The position numbers and the translations under genes are program-made. A stretch of DNA of 64,000 nt from Nitrospira_D sp035465795 (GTDB lineage Bacteria > Nitrospirota > Nitrospiria > Nitrospirales > Nitrospiraceae): NCBI RefSeq assembly GCF_049546785.1, contig NZ_JBMWAN010000008.1, positions 1-64,000 of the forward strand, in the 5' to 3' direction. Shown here one piece after another: positions 40,485-49,724 of the stretch. Within the stretch, counting starts at the first letter, position 1. Each line of letters opens with the position of its first letter. Under the pieces are notes generated by a model, which was given only the letters and a program-made list of their open reading frames with translations, was not told where the DNA came from and searched no databases.

Positions 40485-41603
40485 TCACAAATGCCACCAG
40501 TTCAGCACAATACTACAGATCGCGTCGAACACGATGACCAGGAAAATGCTCTGCACCACACTGATCGTGGTATGCCGGCCGACATCGCTCACCCCGCCCC
40601 GAATTTGAAATCCCTGGTAACAGCCCACGAGCGCGATGATCAGGGCAAAGAACGGAGCCTTGCCGATCCCGATCAGGAAATGCCGCACCGCCACGGCCTC
40701 CTCGAATCGAGACACAAACTCCCCAAAGCTCACATTCAGTTGGCCCGAGGCGATCAGCATGCCCCCAAAGACCCCCAGAACATCCGCGTAGACCGTGAGC
40801 AGGGGCAAGGCGATCACCAGCGCCAGCATCCTCGGGATGACGAGCAGATTCATCGGGGAGATGCCGAGCGCGCGCACAGCGTCCAGCTCCTCTGTCACCT
40901 TCATGGTCCCGATCTCTGCGGCATAGGCTGATCCGGACCGCCCGGCAATCACAATCGCCACGAGAAGTGGAGCAATCTCCCGCAACAGCGAAATCCCGAC
41001 CAGGTCCACGATGAAAATGTTCGTCCCGAACTTTCGCAACTGTTCGGCGCCCTGATAGGCAATCACCACGCCGATGAGAAACGTCAGCAGCCCCGTGATC
41101 GGCAAGGCGTTCACGCCATCGATGTGGAGCATCCGCAAGAGCGAATGCAAGCGAAGCGACCGCGGGTGAGACAGAACACGACACAACGCCACCGTGCTCT
41201 CGCCCAGAAACGTCAGCCCCCGACGGGCGCACTCCCATTGATACCCTGCGGCCTGTTCAAGACGCTCGCCGAGCGTGCTTCGTACCGGCGCATGCCCCGC
41301 GGCGCGCCCCACCCGCTGCGCGCCGACCAGCTGAATCAGTCCGGCGAATTCCGGCCGCAGGCCCTGCAATCTTGGCTCCGGCCCTTTCCGATAGGCGGCA
41401 TGAAGACTCTGCTGAAGCAATACGGCACCGCCCGTATCCAACGCGGTCATCTCGCTCGCGTCGCAGATCACGCCGCTTCCCTCAGGCCAGGAGAGCGCCT
41501 CGACCTGGCGCTCCAGATCCGCCAGATTGGGCAGCGTCCACCGCCCGCGGCAGTAGATCACATTGCCCGCAATATGGACCGCTGCCTCTTGCCCCACCCT
41601 CAC
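40485..41603 (-). CDS. mlaE: MlaE-type permease with N-terminal STAS domain
   Basis: 372 residues from GTG 41603 or GTG 41597. The first 110 residues form a STAS-like domain (IYCRGRWTLPNLADLERQVE, GVICDASEMTALDTGG); the rest is the MlaE permease with GIGKAPFFALIIALVGCYQG and the coupling segment EIGTMKVTEELDAVRALGIS. In E. coli the STAS part is a separate protein, MlaB; here they are fused, as in many bacteria. The complex moves phospholipid between membranes to keep outer-leaflet asymmetry. Confidence 0.92.
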   Translation of the reverse strand: MRVGQEAAVHIAGNVIYCRGRWTLPNLADLERQVEALSWPEGSGVICDASEMTALDTGGAVLLQQSLHAAYRKGPEPRLQGLRPEFAGLIQLVGAQRVGRAAGHAPVRSTLGERLEQAAGYQWECARRGLTFLGESTVALCRVLSHPRSLRLHSLLRMLHIDGVNALPITGLLTFLIGVVIAYQGAEQLRKFGTNIFIVDLVGISLLREIAPLLVAIVIAGRSGSAYAAEIGTMKVTEELDAVRALGISPMNLLVIPRMLALVIALPLLTVYADVLGVFGGMLIASGQLNVSFGEFVSRFEEAVAVRHFLIGIGKAPFFALIIALVGCYQGFQIRGGVSDVGRHTTISVVQSIFLVIVFDAICSIVLNWWHL

Positions 41604-41682
41604 GCTCCCTGAAAGTCTCGCACGGGCCAGCCTGCTGATGCGGTCTGCCGGTATTCCTCCCGCACCAACCCGATCGTGAGAC

Positions 41683-43485
41683 TCAGCCCTTCTCCATGAT
41701 CGCCTTCAGCTCTGCCCCGCTGATCACTTCCCGCTCCAGCAACACCTTCGCCCCCGCCTGCAGGACAGCTTTCCTCTCTGCAAGCAGCCGCTTCACCCGC
41801 TCGTACTGCTCGTCGATGATCCGCCGTATTTCGCAGTCGATCTCGCGGGCGGTCTCTTCCGAGTAGTCGCCCTTTTCCTGAGACATCTGAATCTGGATAA
41901 ACTGCGGCTGTCGCTCCCGTTCCAGCGTGATCGCTCCCAGCTTCTCGCTCATTCCGTAGGCTTTCACCATGCTCTTGGCGATGTCGGTCGCCTTCACCAG
42001 ATCGTTCTGGGCACCGGTGGAGGCCTCGCCGAAAATCAACTCCTCGGCGATGCGGCCGCCGAGCAGCACGGCGACCTTGTTCTCCAGTTCGGATTTCGTC
42101 ATCAGGAACCGGTCCTCCGTCGGGAGTTGCAGCGTGTACCCGAGGGCCGCAATGCCGCGGGGAATGATGGAGATTTTCTGGACTTGATCCGATCCAGGCA
42201 ACGACAGGGCCACCAGGGCATGGCCGGTCTCATGGTAGGCGACCCGCTCCTTCTCCATTTTATTCAGGACGCGATTCTTCTTTTCCAATCCGGCGATCAC
42301 GCGCTCAACCGCTTCCTGCAATTCGGAGATACCGACCTGATCCTTGCCGCGCCGCACGGCGAGCAGCGCCGCCTCGTTGATAATGTTCGCCAGATCGGCC
42401 CCGGAAAACCCGGGGGTCATCGCGGCGATGTTTTCCAGATCGGCATCCGGGCCGAGGGTCACCTGCCTGGCATGAACGCGTAAAATCGCAAGGCGCCCGC
42501 CTTTATCCGGTCGATCCACCAGGACATGGCGGTCGAACCGGCCTGCCCGCAGCAAGGCCGGATCGAGAATCTCCGGCCTGTTGGTGGCCGCCATGAGGAT
42601 GACGCCGATCCGCGGATCGAACCCGTCCATCTCAACCAACAACTGGTTGAGCGTTTGCTCCCGTTCCTCATGCGCCATGGGTCCCATCCCGCGGGCCTTT
42701 CCCAGCGCATCGAGCTCGTCAATGAAGATGATGCAGGGGGCCTTCAGCTTCGCCTGCTCGAACAGATCGCGGACCCGGGCGGCGCCCACCCCGACGAACA
42801 TTTCGACAAACTCCGACCCGCTGATGCTGAAGAACGTCACCCCGGCTTCTCCCGCCACGGCGCGGGCCAGCAAGGTCTTGCCGGTCCCCGGGGGGCCGAC
42901 CAACAGGATTCCCTTCGGGATCTTCCCGCCCAGCTTGGTGAATTTCTCCGGTGTCTTCAGAAATTCGATCACCTCGCGGAGCTCTTCCTTCGCCTCGTCC
43001 ACCCCCGCCACATCGGCGAAGGTGACCTTCGTATCCTTTTCCGCATAGATTTTCGCCTTGGACTGCCCGACTTGCATAAAGCCGCCTTGAGCCTGTCCCA
43101 ACCGGCGAAAAATAAAAAACCAGATGGCGAGAAACACGACGACCGGCAGGATCCAGGACAGCAGATCGCGCAAAAAGGTGCTCTCGACGACACCGACAAA
43201 CTTCACCTGATGCGCTTGCAGCTCCTTGACGAGATCCGGGTCTTCGACACGGATGGAGGAAAACAGCTTCGGCTCCTTGGCCCCCTCCGCCGGCTTCAGC
43301 TTACCGCTCAGCGTGTGACTGCCGAGCGAGACTTCCGCCACCTGTCCCGCGACGACCAAAGTCTTGAACTCGCTATAGGGGATCTCCTCGATCTTTTGCA
43401 GGGCAAGAATGAAATCGTGGACCAGGATCACGGCCCAGATGGCGAGAAACACGTACCAGATGGAAAAGGAAATCTTTTTATTCAT
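41683..43485 (-). CDS. ftsH: FtsH membrane-anchored AAA+ zinc protease
   Basis: 600 residues from ATG 43485 (a GTG two codons earlier lacks a good ribosome distance). TM1 is about 6-26 and TM2 about 109-127. Walker A GPPGTGKT is at 197-204, pore FVGVGAARVRD at about 230, Walker B IIFIDELDA at 252-260, and the protease motif HETGH at 418-422 with its Asp ligand further on. It degrades membrane and short-lived proteins. The N-terminal periplasmic domain is about 80 residues. A -24/-12 element and CTGTCGC-type dyads suggest sigma-54 control, unusual for ftsH. Confidence 0.95.
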   Translation of the reverse strand: MNKKISFSIWYVFLAIWAVILVHDFILALQKIEEIPYSEFKTLVVAGQVAEVSLGSHTLSGKLKPAEGAKEPKLFSSIRVEDPDLVKELQAHQVKFVGVVESTFLRDLLSWILPVVVFLAIWFFIFRRLGQAQGGFMQVGQSKAKIYAEKDTKVTFADVAGVDEAKEELREVIEFLKTPEKFTKLGGKIPKGILLVGPPGTGKTLLARAVAGEAGVTFFSISGSEFVEMFVGVGAARVRDLFEQAKLKAPCIIFIDELDALGKARGMGPMAHEEREQTLNQLLVEMDGFDPRIGVILMAATNRPEILDPALLRAGRFDRHVLVDRPDKGGRLAILRVHARQVTLGPDADLENIAAMTPGFSGADLANIINEAALLAVRRGKDQVGISELQEAVERVIAGLEKKNRVLNKMEKERVAYHETGHALVALSLPGSDQVQKISIIPRGIAALGYTLQLPTEDRFLMTKSELENKVAVLLGGRIAEELIFGEASTGAQNDLVKATDIAKSMVKAYGMSEKLGAITLERERQPQFIQIQMSQEKGDYSEETAREIDCEIRRIIDEQYERVKRLLAERKAVLQAGAKVLLEREVISGAELKAIMEKG

Positions 43486-43516
43486 ACGCACACCCTGCCC
43501 TCTATGCTCAACTATT

Positions 43517-43531
43517 GCAAGGAGGGAGCCT
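43517..43531 (-). promoter_or_regulatory. Sigma-54 promoter candidate for ftsH
   Basis: The minus-strand element is AGGCTCCCTCCTTGC followed by A. The start point would be near 43505, 20 nt before the ATG at 43485. A CTGTAGCAA half-site lies about 107 bp upstream and a dyad further 15 bp up. TTGCA at -12 is a full match; the -24 block GGCTC is one base off consensus. Confidence 0.55.
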
Positions 43532-43622
43532 CCGCTCTAGAACGCGTGCATCCGGTTTTGACAACAATATTGACCTGTTAGCAGGCAGAAGTAGGGGGCC
43601 GGTCGAGGATAGCAGGGGAGTC

Positions 43623-43664
43623 TTGCTACAGGTTCAAAAGGACCGCTGTCGCAGAACGCAACAG
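43623..43664. promoter_or_regulatory. Three-half-site enhancer element upstream of ftsH
   Basis: On the plus strand, TTGCTACAG (43623-43631) is followed after 14 bp by CTGTCGCAGAACGCAACAG (43646-43664), a dyad with one arm mismatch. The same layout, with the same 14-bp gap, is found upstream of the DUF2231 operon. It is the likely binding site of an NtrC-type activator. Confidence 0.6.
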
Positions 43665-43698
43665 AAAGGTCGACTGCTGCTTTGGCCCGCCGATCGAG

Positions 43699-43872
43699 TT
43701 ATTTAAACCCCTTATAGGGATCCTCGAAGACAGCTCCGCATTCAAGACATCGCACCTGCCCCGTACGTTTCCCATCGTTGTTCAGAATGTCGTCGATGAG
43801 ACGACCGTGGAGGCAGCGGGCTGTGCGGGTAATTGACACCGGCGAGGCGTGTTCGATCGTCTCATGTGACAT
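43699..43872 (-). CDS. Small CxxC protein
   Basis: 57 residues from ATG 43872 (AGAGG about 7 nt upstream; an upstream extension in frame is less likely). It has a lone Cys (RCLHGRLID) and then CLECGAVFEDP at the C-terminal half, one complete CxxC pair. It could bind zinc as a dimer. It lies upstream of ftsH and is read toward it, but about 207 bp separate the genes and the ftsH promoter lies between, so it is a separate unit. Confidence 0.55.
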   Translation of the reverse strand: MSHETIEHASPVSITRTARCLHGRLIDDILNNDGKRTGQVRCLECGAVFEDPYKGFK

Positions 43873-44067
43873 GAACGACCTCTCAACAGTCCGGAAAGAA
43901 AACCGAGGATGCATGATAATCCTTCTCGTCAGGTTTTCCAAGGTGCAAAATATGGCATGGGATTCTCCCGTCTATCCATACATCCGCCGATAGAAGCGGA
44001 CACAATGATTGCATTCGTCTGCTGCGCGATCGATCGTCACGCGGGACAACCTGCTCTGGTTACAAAA

Positions 44068-45219
44068 TCAGTCGAACTGCCGCCGGAATCGCCACATGCC
44101 GAAGCCGAACAATCCTCCGCCCAGCAGAGCCATCGTCCCCGCCGGCTTCCAAAGGACGTCGAGCCCCGCGCCTTTGAGCAGCACGCCATAGGTGATGTCG
44201 ATGTAATATCGAAGCGGCGAAAAGGCCATGACGGTCTGAACCCAGCCCGGCATCGACTCATAGGGCGTGTTGAGGCCGGAGAGCAACATCATCGGGCCGA
44301 CGAGAAAGAGCGTCATCATGCCCACTTGAGCCTGATTTCTGGTGACGGTCGCAGCGACCAACCCCAGTCCGGCCGTGGTGAAAATATGCAAGGCGGTCAG
44401 GAAGAAGAACGCCCAGGCCGACCCCTTCATCGGCACATGAAACACAGGGCGCAGTACGCCGTAGACGGCAATGGCAGTGCAGATCAGGATGACAGCGGTC
44501 ATCGCCAGCACCTTGGACAGCATGATCTGAAAGGGGGAGAGCGGCGAGACGAGCAGTTGCTCGACGGTCCCGCGTTCCTTCTCGCGAACCAGGGCGATTG
44601 CCGGCAGCAGCACGGCAAAGACCGTGATCATGCGCAACACGTGGGAGATGGACTGAAACCACGTCTCATCCTGATTCGGATTGAACCAGACACGATGCGC
44701 GCTCATAACGAGGGGCAGGTTCGCCTGCGCCCCGGACAGGCCGAGCGAGGCCAGGCCTGCCTCCGAGCCGAACCCGCCCGCAATCCGGAGGGCATAGCTG
44801 GCGGCCGAGAGTCCTTGTGGCGCGTTGGTCGTGTCGACCAGGAGTTGCACCGCGGTTGATTCCCCCGCGGCCAGCGCCTCGTGAAAGCGGGGCGGAATGT
44901 CCAACAGCACCATCGCCGTCCCCGCATCGAGCTGCCGCAGCCCTTCCCGCGGATCGGCGACTTCCCCCTTGAACCGGAAATAAGGCGGCTGGAACCGGTG
45001 GATCAGTTCCCGCGAGGAGAGGCTATGGTCCCCGTCATGCACCAGGATCTCCGCATTCCGGAGCTGCATCGTGATCCCGACGCCACTGATGTAGACGGAC
45101 AGCGAAAAGGAATAGAGCAGAAACAGCAGCAGCGGAAGATCGCGCCCCAGTTGCAGCACTTCCTTCTGCGTCATCGCCGCGAGGCGGCGCCACCATCTGA
45201 AAACCCGGCGCCCATCCAT
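44068..45219 (-). CDS. ABC-2 type permease, second subunit (YbhR-like)
   Basis: 383 residues. ATG 45219 has GGGAGGA at good distance; ATG 45237, overlapping the preceding stop by ATGA, is possible. One N-terminal helix (about 23-45) and five C-terminal helices surround a large periplasmic domain (about 50-200), the plan of YbhR/YhhJ. The C-terminal region VFAVLLPAIALVREKERGTV EQ is typical. With the next two genes and the HlyD protein it makes a drug or cation exporter. Confidence 0.88.
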   Translation of the reverse strand: MDGRRVFRWWRRLAAMTQKEVLQLGRDLPLLLFLLYSFSLSVYISGVGITMQLRNAEILVHDGDHSLSSRELIHRFQPPYFRFKGEVADPREGLRQLDAGTAMVLLDIPPRFHEALAAGESTAVQLLVDTTNAPQGLSAASYALRIAGGFGSEAGLASLGLSGAQANLPLVMSAHRVWFNPNQDETWFQSISHVLRMITVFAVLLPAIALVREKERGTVEQLLVSPLSPFQIMLSKVLAMTAVILICTAIAVYGVLRPVFHVPMKGSAWAFFFLTALHIFTTAGLGLVAATVTRNQAQVGMMTLFLVGPMMLLSGLNTPYESMPGWVQTVMAFSPLRYYIDITYGVLLKGAGLDVLWKPAGTMALLGGGLFGFGMWRFRRQFD

Positions 45220-45233
45220 CGGGATTCCTCCCG

Positions 45234-46388
45234 TCATGCCTTCGGTCTTTTCGTAAAGAGCCGGTACGCAACCAGGCCCATCCCCGCCGCGAACGCCGCC
45301 AGCGCGGCCATATCGAGCCACATGATGCCCGCCCCGATACCCTTGAGAAAACTCCCCCGCACCACATTCGTATAGTACATCGCGGGGAAGAAATGCGCCT
45401 GGACCTGCGCCCCCCGGCCCATCGACGAGACCGGCACCAGCAGACCGGAAAACAAGATGGTCGGCAACATCGCCACGACCATCGTGATGATGAGGGCCGC
45501 CATCTGCGTGCTCACGAGCAACGAGATCAGCAATCCGATGCCGGTACTGCAGAAAATGAACAAGATCGATCCGGCGAGAAAGACCAGCAGACTGCCCTTG
45601 AACGGCACGTCAAACAGGAGGACGGCCATGAGCCACAAGACCCAGACGTTCACGAGTGAAATCCCCGCGTAGGGCAGGATTTTCCCCGCCAGAAACTCCG
45701 CCCGGCTCACCGTGGAGCTGTAAATGTTGTAAATCGAGCCGGTTTCCTTCTCCCGCACCACGCCCAGCGCCGTCAGCAACGGCGAGGACACCATCAGCGT
45801 GAACATGACGAGCGCCGGCACCATGGACCAGGTGCTCCGCACTTCTTCATTGTAGAGATACCGGACCTCCACCGTGACGGGCTGTACGATCCGGCGCGCC
45901 TGGTCGCGCGCAAGGCCGCGGGTTCGGCTCAGATAATCGACCAGCAGTTCCTGCGTGAAGGCCTGGTTGATGGCGATGACATAGCCCTTGGCGATATCGG
46001 TATGCAGGGGAAACGTGCCGTCGAGCAGGGTTTGCACAGAAACCGGCTCTCCGGCCGACAGTTGCTCCTCAAACCGCTCCGGAATGATGAGGGCCGCCCG
46101 GATGGTCGCCTCGGTCAACAGCCGATCGAGGGCGCGCGGATCGTCGGCGTGGCCGCGATACGCGAAATACCGCGACTGGATGAACCGGTAGCCGTACTCC
46201 CGGCTTAACGCGCTGCGATCCTGGTCGAGTATCGCAAACGGGATGTTTTCGACATCCATCACCAACCCGTAGCCGAACACCACCATCCAAAGCGCGGGCA
46301 GCAGAAAGGCCAGCAGGAGGAAGAGCCTGTCCCTGGTGGTCTCTCTCCATTCCTTGAGCGCGACCGTTCTGATCCGTCGAAGATTCAT
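45234..46388 (-). CDS. ABC-2 type permease, first subunit (YbhS-like)
   Basis: 384 residues. LLLAFLLPALWMVVFGYGLV near the N terminus, a periplasmic domain (about 50-190) and a C-terminal helix bundle with LTALGVVREKETGSIYNIYS. It overlaps the ATPase stop by 4 bp (ATGA), so is coupled to it, and is 14 bp upstream of the second permease. Together they form the heterodimeric channel of a YbhFSR-type exporter. Confidence 0.88.
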   Translation of the reverse strand: MNLRRIRTVALKEWRETTRDRLFLLLAFLLPALWMVVFGYGLVMDVENIPFAILDQDRSALSREYGYRFIQSRYFAYRGHADDPRALDRLLTEATIRAALIIPERFEEQLSAGEPVSVQTLLDGTFPLHTDIAKGYVIAINQAFTQELLVDYLSRTRGLARDQARRIVQPVTVEVRYLYNEEVRSTWSMVPALVMFTLMVSSPLLTALGVVREKETGSIYNIYSSTVSRAEFLAGKILPYAGISLVNVWVLWLMAVLLFDVPFKGSLLVFLAGSILFIFCSTGIGLLISLLVSTQMAALIITMVVAMLPTILFSGLLVPVSSMGRGAQVQAHFFPAMYYTNVVRGSFLKGIGAGIMWLDMAALAAFAAGMGLVAYRLFTKRPKA

Positions 46389-48445
46389 GGCAAGTCTAGA
46401 GGCTCCACCGCGCCGATCCCGTCAGGCCGGGAGTTATTGTGCGCCGCCTCTTCCAGCGCCCTGACCCGTGAGACAAACACATCTTCGAGGCTCGGCTGCC
46501 TGGTCCGCACGGCTGCGACTGCGATCCCGCACCCGGTGAGCAGGGCTCGAATACGCGCCACATCACGGCCCGGATCCAGAGACAGCACGTGGACCTTTGT
46601 TCCTGACAGGGTGGCGTTGACCATGCCGGCCCCGGCCAGTTGCGCGAGCGCGCGGCCGGGCTGGTCCGCCACAATCTCCAGCAAGGGCCCCATGTCCCGC
46701 TCCAGTCCGCGCTTCAGGTCTGCCGGCGAGCCGTCCGCTACCAGCCGTCCCGCATGCATCAAGCCCAGCCGGTCGCAATGCTCCGCTTCGCTCATGTAAT
46801 GGGTCGTGACGAGGATCGCGACCCCGTCCTCGCGGGCCAGCCGCGTCAACATATCCCAAAACCGTCGCCGCCCGATCGGATCGACGCCGGAGGTCGGTTC
46901 GTCCAGGAACAACACTCGCGGCTCATGCACCAGGGCGCATCCCAGCGCTAGCCGCTGGCGCACACCCATCGGCAGCCGTCCCGTTCGATCGGCCTCATAG
47001 CCCGTCAGTCCCGCCATCCCGATGATCCATTCCATGCGCTGTCGCGCCTGCCGTTGACCGAGCCCGTAGATGCCGGCGAAGAGCCTGATGTTCTCACGCA
47101 CCGTCAGATCCAGGTAGAGCGAGAAGGCCTGGGACATATAGCCGATCCGCTCCTTGATCGCGCCCCCTGCCCAGCGCATGTCCTCACCTGCGACCCACCC
47201 GTCTCCTCCCGTCGGCGGCAGAATGCCGGTCAACATCTTGATGACGGTTGTTTTCCCCGCTCCGTTGGCACCCAGCAACCCGAAGATTTCCCCTTGCTTC
47301 ACCTCGAAGCTCACGCGATCGACGGCGCGAAAATCCCCGAAGTCCCGAACCAGTTCCCGGGCTTCGACCGCGAGGCCGTTGAACTGAGGTGCCCCGGCGT
47401 CGGGTCGCGGTGCCCCTGATCCGGCGTGCGCCTCGCTCCGGTCCTGCCGGTCCCGCCCCTCCCGCAGCAACAACGACACCACGACATCCTCCAATTCCGG
47501 ATCGTCGGTCTGGGCCCGCTCGACCGGCAGATCGCCGAGGACATTCCGGATCTCGCCGAGGGCGGTAGCGGGGTCTGTCTCAGGGGTAAACACATGGAGC
47601 GCGGGCCCCAGCGTTTCCACTTGGGCATAGCGCGTCTTGAGTCGCTCGACTGCGTCGAGTTGCGAGGTGGATTCGAACGTGACGACCAGTCCGGGCACCA
47701 GGGCCTGAATGTCCTCCGGGCTGCCCGCGGTCAACACCCGGCCATGGGACATGAACGACAGCCGGTGAAACCGGACCGCTTCGTCCATATAGGCGGTTGA
47801 GACCAGCGCCGTCATGCCCTTGGCATGCTGCCAATCGGAGAGAATTGCCCAGAAGTCACGCCGCGAGACGGGGTCCACGCCCGTGGTCGGCTCGTCCAGG
47901 ATGGCCAGCTCCGGCTCATGAATCAACGTGCAGATCAATGCCAGCTTCTGCTTCATGCCGCCCGAGAGATTCTTCATCGGCCGGTCGCGGAACCGTTCCA
48001 GACGCGTCATTGCGAGCAGCCTGGACTTGCGCTCCCGAAGCTGCGCATCGGGAACCAGACGCAGTTGCGCGAAGAAGTCGATGTTCTCCTCGACGGAAAG
48101 CTCCGGGTAAAGATTGAGCCCCAGCCCCTGCGGCAGAAACCCGATCCGCTGCTTCACTCGCTCCGCAGCCCGCTCCGAATCAACCCGCACCCCGAACACT
48201 TCCACAGTCCCGCCCTCATAGGAGAGCACGCCGGCGATGGCCTTCAGCAGGCTGCTCTTGCCCGCTCCATCGGGTCCGATAAGACCGTACATCTCCCCTC
48301 TGTTGACGATGAGATCCAGACCATCGACCGCGATGTGCTTCTTGTAGCGCTTGACGAAACCCGTGACGCGAACAACCGGCGCGATGTGTGACGGGTGATC
48401 GGGGATCGGCGGAGTCGGACTTTCTCTGTTGCCTTCGGTCATCAT
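46385..48445 (-). CDS. Tandem ABC ATPase (YbhF-like), two nucleotide-binding domains
   Basis: 686 residues. Domain 1 has Walker A GPDGAGKSS, signature NLSGGMKQKL and Walker B LAILDEPTTGVDP. Domain 2 has GANGAGKTT, signature LPMGVRQRLALG (a changed signature with MG in place of SGG), and VLFLDEPTSGVDP with the switch His ILVTTHYMSEAEH. A linker of about 50 polar residues joins them. It powers the two ABC-2 permeases. Such tandem ATPases export drugs or cations with an HlyD partner. The start is ATG 48445 (or 48442). Confidence 0.9.
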   Translation of the reverse strand: MMTEGNRESPTPPIPDHPSHIAPVVRVTGFVKRYKKHIAVDGLDLIVNRGEMYGLIGPDGAGKSSLLKAIAGVLSYEGGTVEVFGVRVDSERAAERVKQRIGFLPQGLGLNLYPELSVEENIDFFAQLRLVPDAQLRERKSRLLAMTRLERFRDRPMKNLSGGMKQKLALICTLIHEPELAILDEPTTGVDPVSRRDFWAILSDWQHAKGMTALVSTAYMDEAVRFHRLSFMSHGRVLTAGSPEDIQALVPGLVVTFESTSQLDAVERLKTRYAQVETLGPALHVFTPETDPATALGEIRNVLGDLPVERAQTDDPELEDVVVSLLLREGRDRQDRSEAHAGSGAPRPDAGAPQFNGLAVEARELVRDFGDFRAVDRVSFEVKQGEIFGLLGANGAGKTTVIKMLTGILPPTGGDGWVAGEDMRWAGGAIKERIGYMSQAFSLYLDLTVRENIRLFAGIYGLGQRQARQRMEWIIGMAGLTGYEADRTGRLPMGVRQRLALGCALVHEPRVLFLDEPTSGVDPIGRRRFWDMLTRLAREDGVAILVTTHYMSEAEHCDRLGLMHAGRLVADGSPADLKRGLERDMGPLLEIVADQPGRALAQLAGAGMVNATLSGTKVHVLSLDPGRDVARIRALLTGCGIAVAAVRTRQPSLEDVFVSRVRALEEAAHNNSRPDGIGAVEPLDLP

Positions 48446-48485
48446 TCATGACCCATCACGCGTCGCCAGGCACGCATCACGCCAG

Positions 48486-49592
48486 TCAGAGACGCGGTTT
48501 CATCCACGCCGCATCCTCGCGCCAGCGGATCACGGCATCCGCCGGCAAACCCGGCGTGAGTCGATGATCCGGATTATCGTTGAGGTAGAGCCTGACGGCA
48601 TAGATGAGTTTCACCCGCTCATCCGGCGTCTGAACTTCCTTGGGGGTGAATTCGGCCTTGGACGCAATGTAACGAACGGTCGCCTCGAACGGCTGATCGG
48701 GAAAAGCGTCCGTATAGATCCGCGCGGGCAGGTCGAGACGGACCTTTCCGATCTGGACTTCCGGCACATACACCTGCAGATACAACCGGCCCAGATCGAC
48801 CAGTTCGAGCAGCGGCGCCCCGGCCGCCACCACTTCACCGACATCGACCATGCGGGTTGTGATCGTGCCGTCGGTCGGAGCCACGATGGTGAGATCCCGC
48901 AGGATGCTCGCCGCCTCCGCCTGTGCCGCCTCTACCTGGTCCCGCTGCCGCTCCAGCGCCGCGACCTCCGCTTCCTTGGACCTGATCCGTTTCCACCCCA
49001 GCTCCGCCTGCGACAGTTCCTTCCCCGCCTGGTCCAAGGTGGCTTTCGCGAGCACGATCTCACTGGCGGCGACTTTCCAGCGGGCCTCGGCCTGATCCAG
49101 CTGCTGCTGCGACACCGCCTGGTCCCGAATCAACGACCGGAGGCGGTCGACATCCCGGCGCGCTTCATACTCCACCGCTCTGGCTTTCTGAACCGCGGCT
49201 CGCGCGCTATCGACCTTCGCGGAAGCGGCTTCGATCCCGAGCGGCACATCAAGATTCAACACCGCCAGCGACGTATGCGCGGCCTCGACCTGCGCGCCCA
49301 GAGATTCGACAAGCCGGTCCGCCTGGTCCAGCTTCGCTTTTGTCTGCGCATCGTCCAACCGGATCAGCACATCGCCCCTGGACACCCTGGCACCTTCGCG
49401 CGCCAGCAGATCGACGATCCGTCCGGGAAACTTGCTGGCGACGGTGACATGATCGCCCTCAATGCGGCCGTTCGCCTGGATCAGCCCCTCAGGCAGTCGG
49501 TCGGACCCGAGGAACCGAACCAGAAAGTAGGCCGCCAGTCCCAGGAGCACAGCACCGAGCGCAATAGCCGGATATGTCCGAGTGATTTTCAT
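48486..49592 (-). CDS. HlyD-family periplasmic adaptor (YbhG-like)
   Basis: 368 residues. One membrane anchor (about 8-27) is followed by a lipoyl-type half (NGRIEGDHVTVASKFPGRIV), a long alpha-helical hairpin (about 85-220, with heptad-like runs), the second lipoyl half (IVAPTDGTITTRMVDVGEVV) and a beta-barrel. It bridges the ABC-2 exporter to an outer-membrane channel not in view. It lies 40 bp before the ATPase gene. Confidence 0.9.
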   Translation of the reverse strand: MKITRTYPAIALGAVLLGLAAYFLVRFLGSDRLPEGLIQANGRIEGDHVTVASKFPGRIVDLLAREGARVSRGDVLIRLDDAQTKAKLDQADRLVESLGAQVEAAHTSLAVLNLDVPLGIEAASAKVDSARAAVQKARAVEYEARRDVDRLRSLIRDQAVSQQQLDQAEARWKVAASEIVLAKATLDQAGKELSQAELGWKRIRSKEAEVAALERQRDQVEAAQAEAASILRDLTIVAPTDGTITTRMVDVGEVVAAGAPLLELVDLGRLYLQVYVPEVQIGKVRLDLPARIYTDAFPDQPFEATVRYIASKAEFTPKEVQTPDERVKLIYAVRLYLNDNPDHRLTPGLPADAVIRWREDAAWMKPRL

Positions 49593-49724
49593 GAGCGGGA
49601 GCCATCCATGGTCATGAGGCAGGATATGAAACCGGCCAACGCGCCTTCCATTCGCCGTCGAGCGGCGGCTATGACCAAGATCGGCCTGAACTGTAGCACA
49701 AGGCGGCGTGGAGAATCGCGTTCC

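Noticed and set aside
43955..43969. GG-N10-GC element upstream of the 43872 gene
   Set aside because: The -24 block GGAGA is poor and no dyad is nearby.
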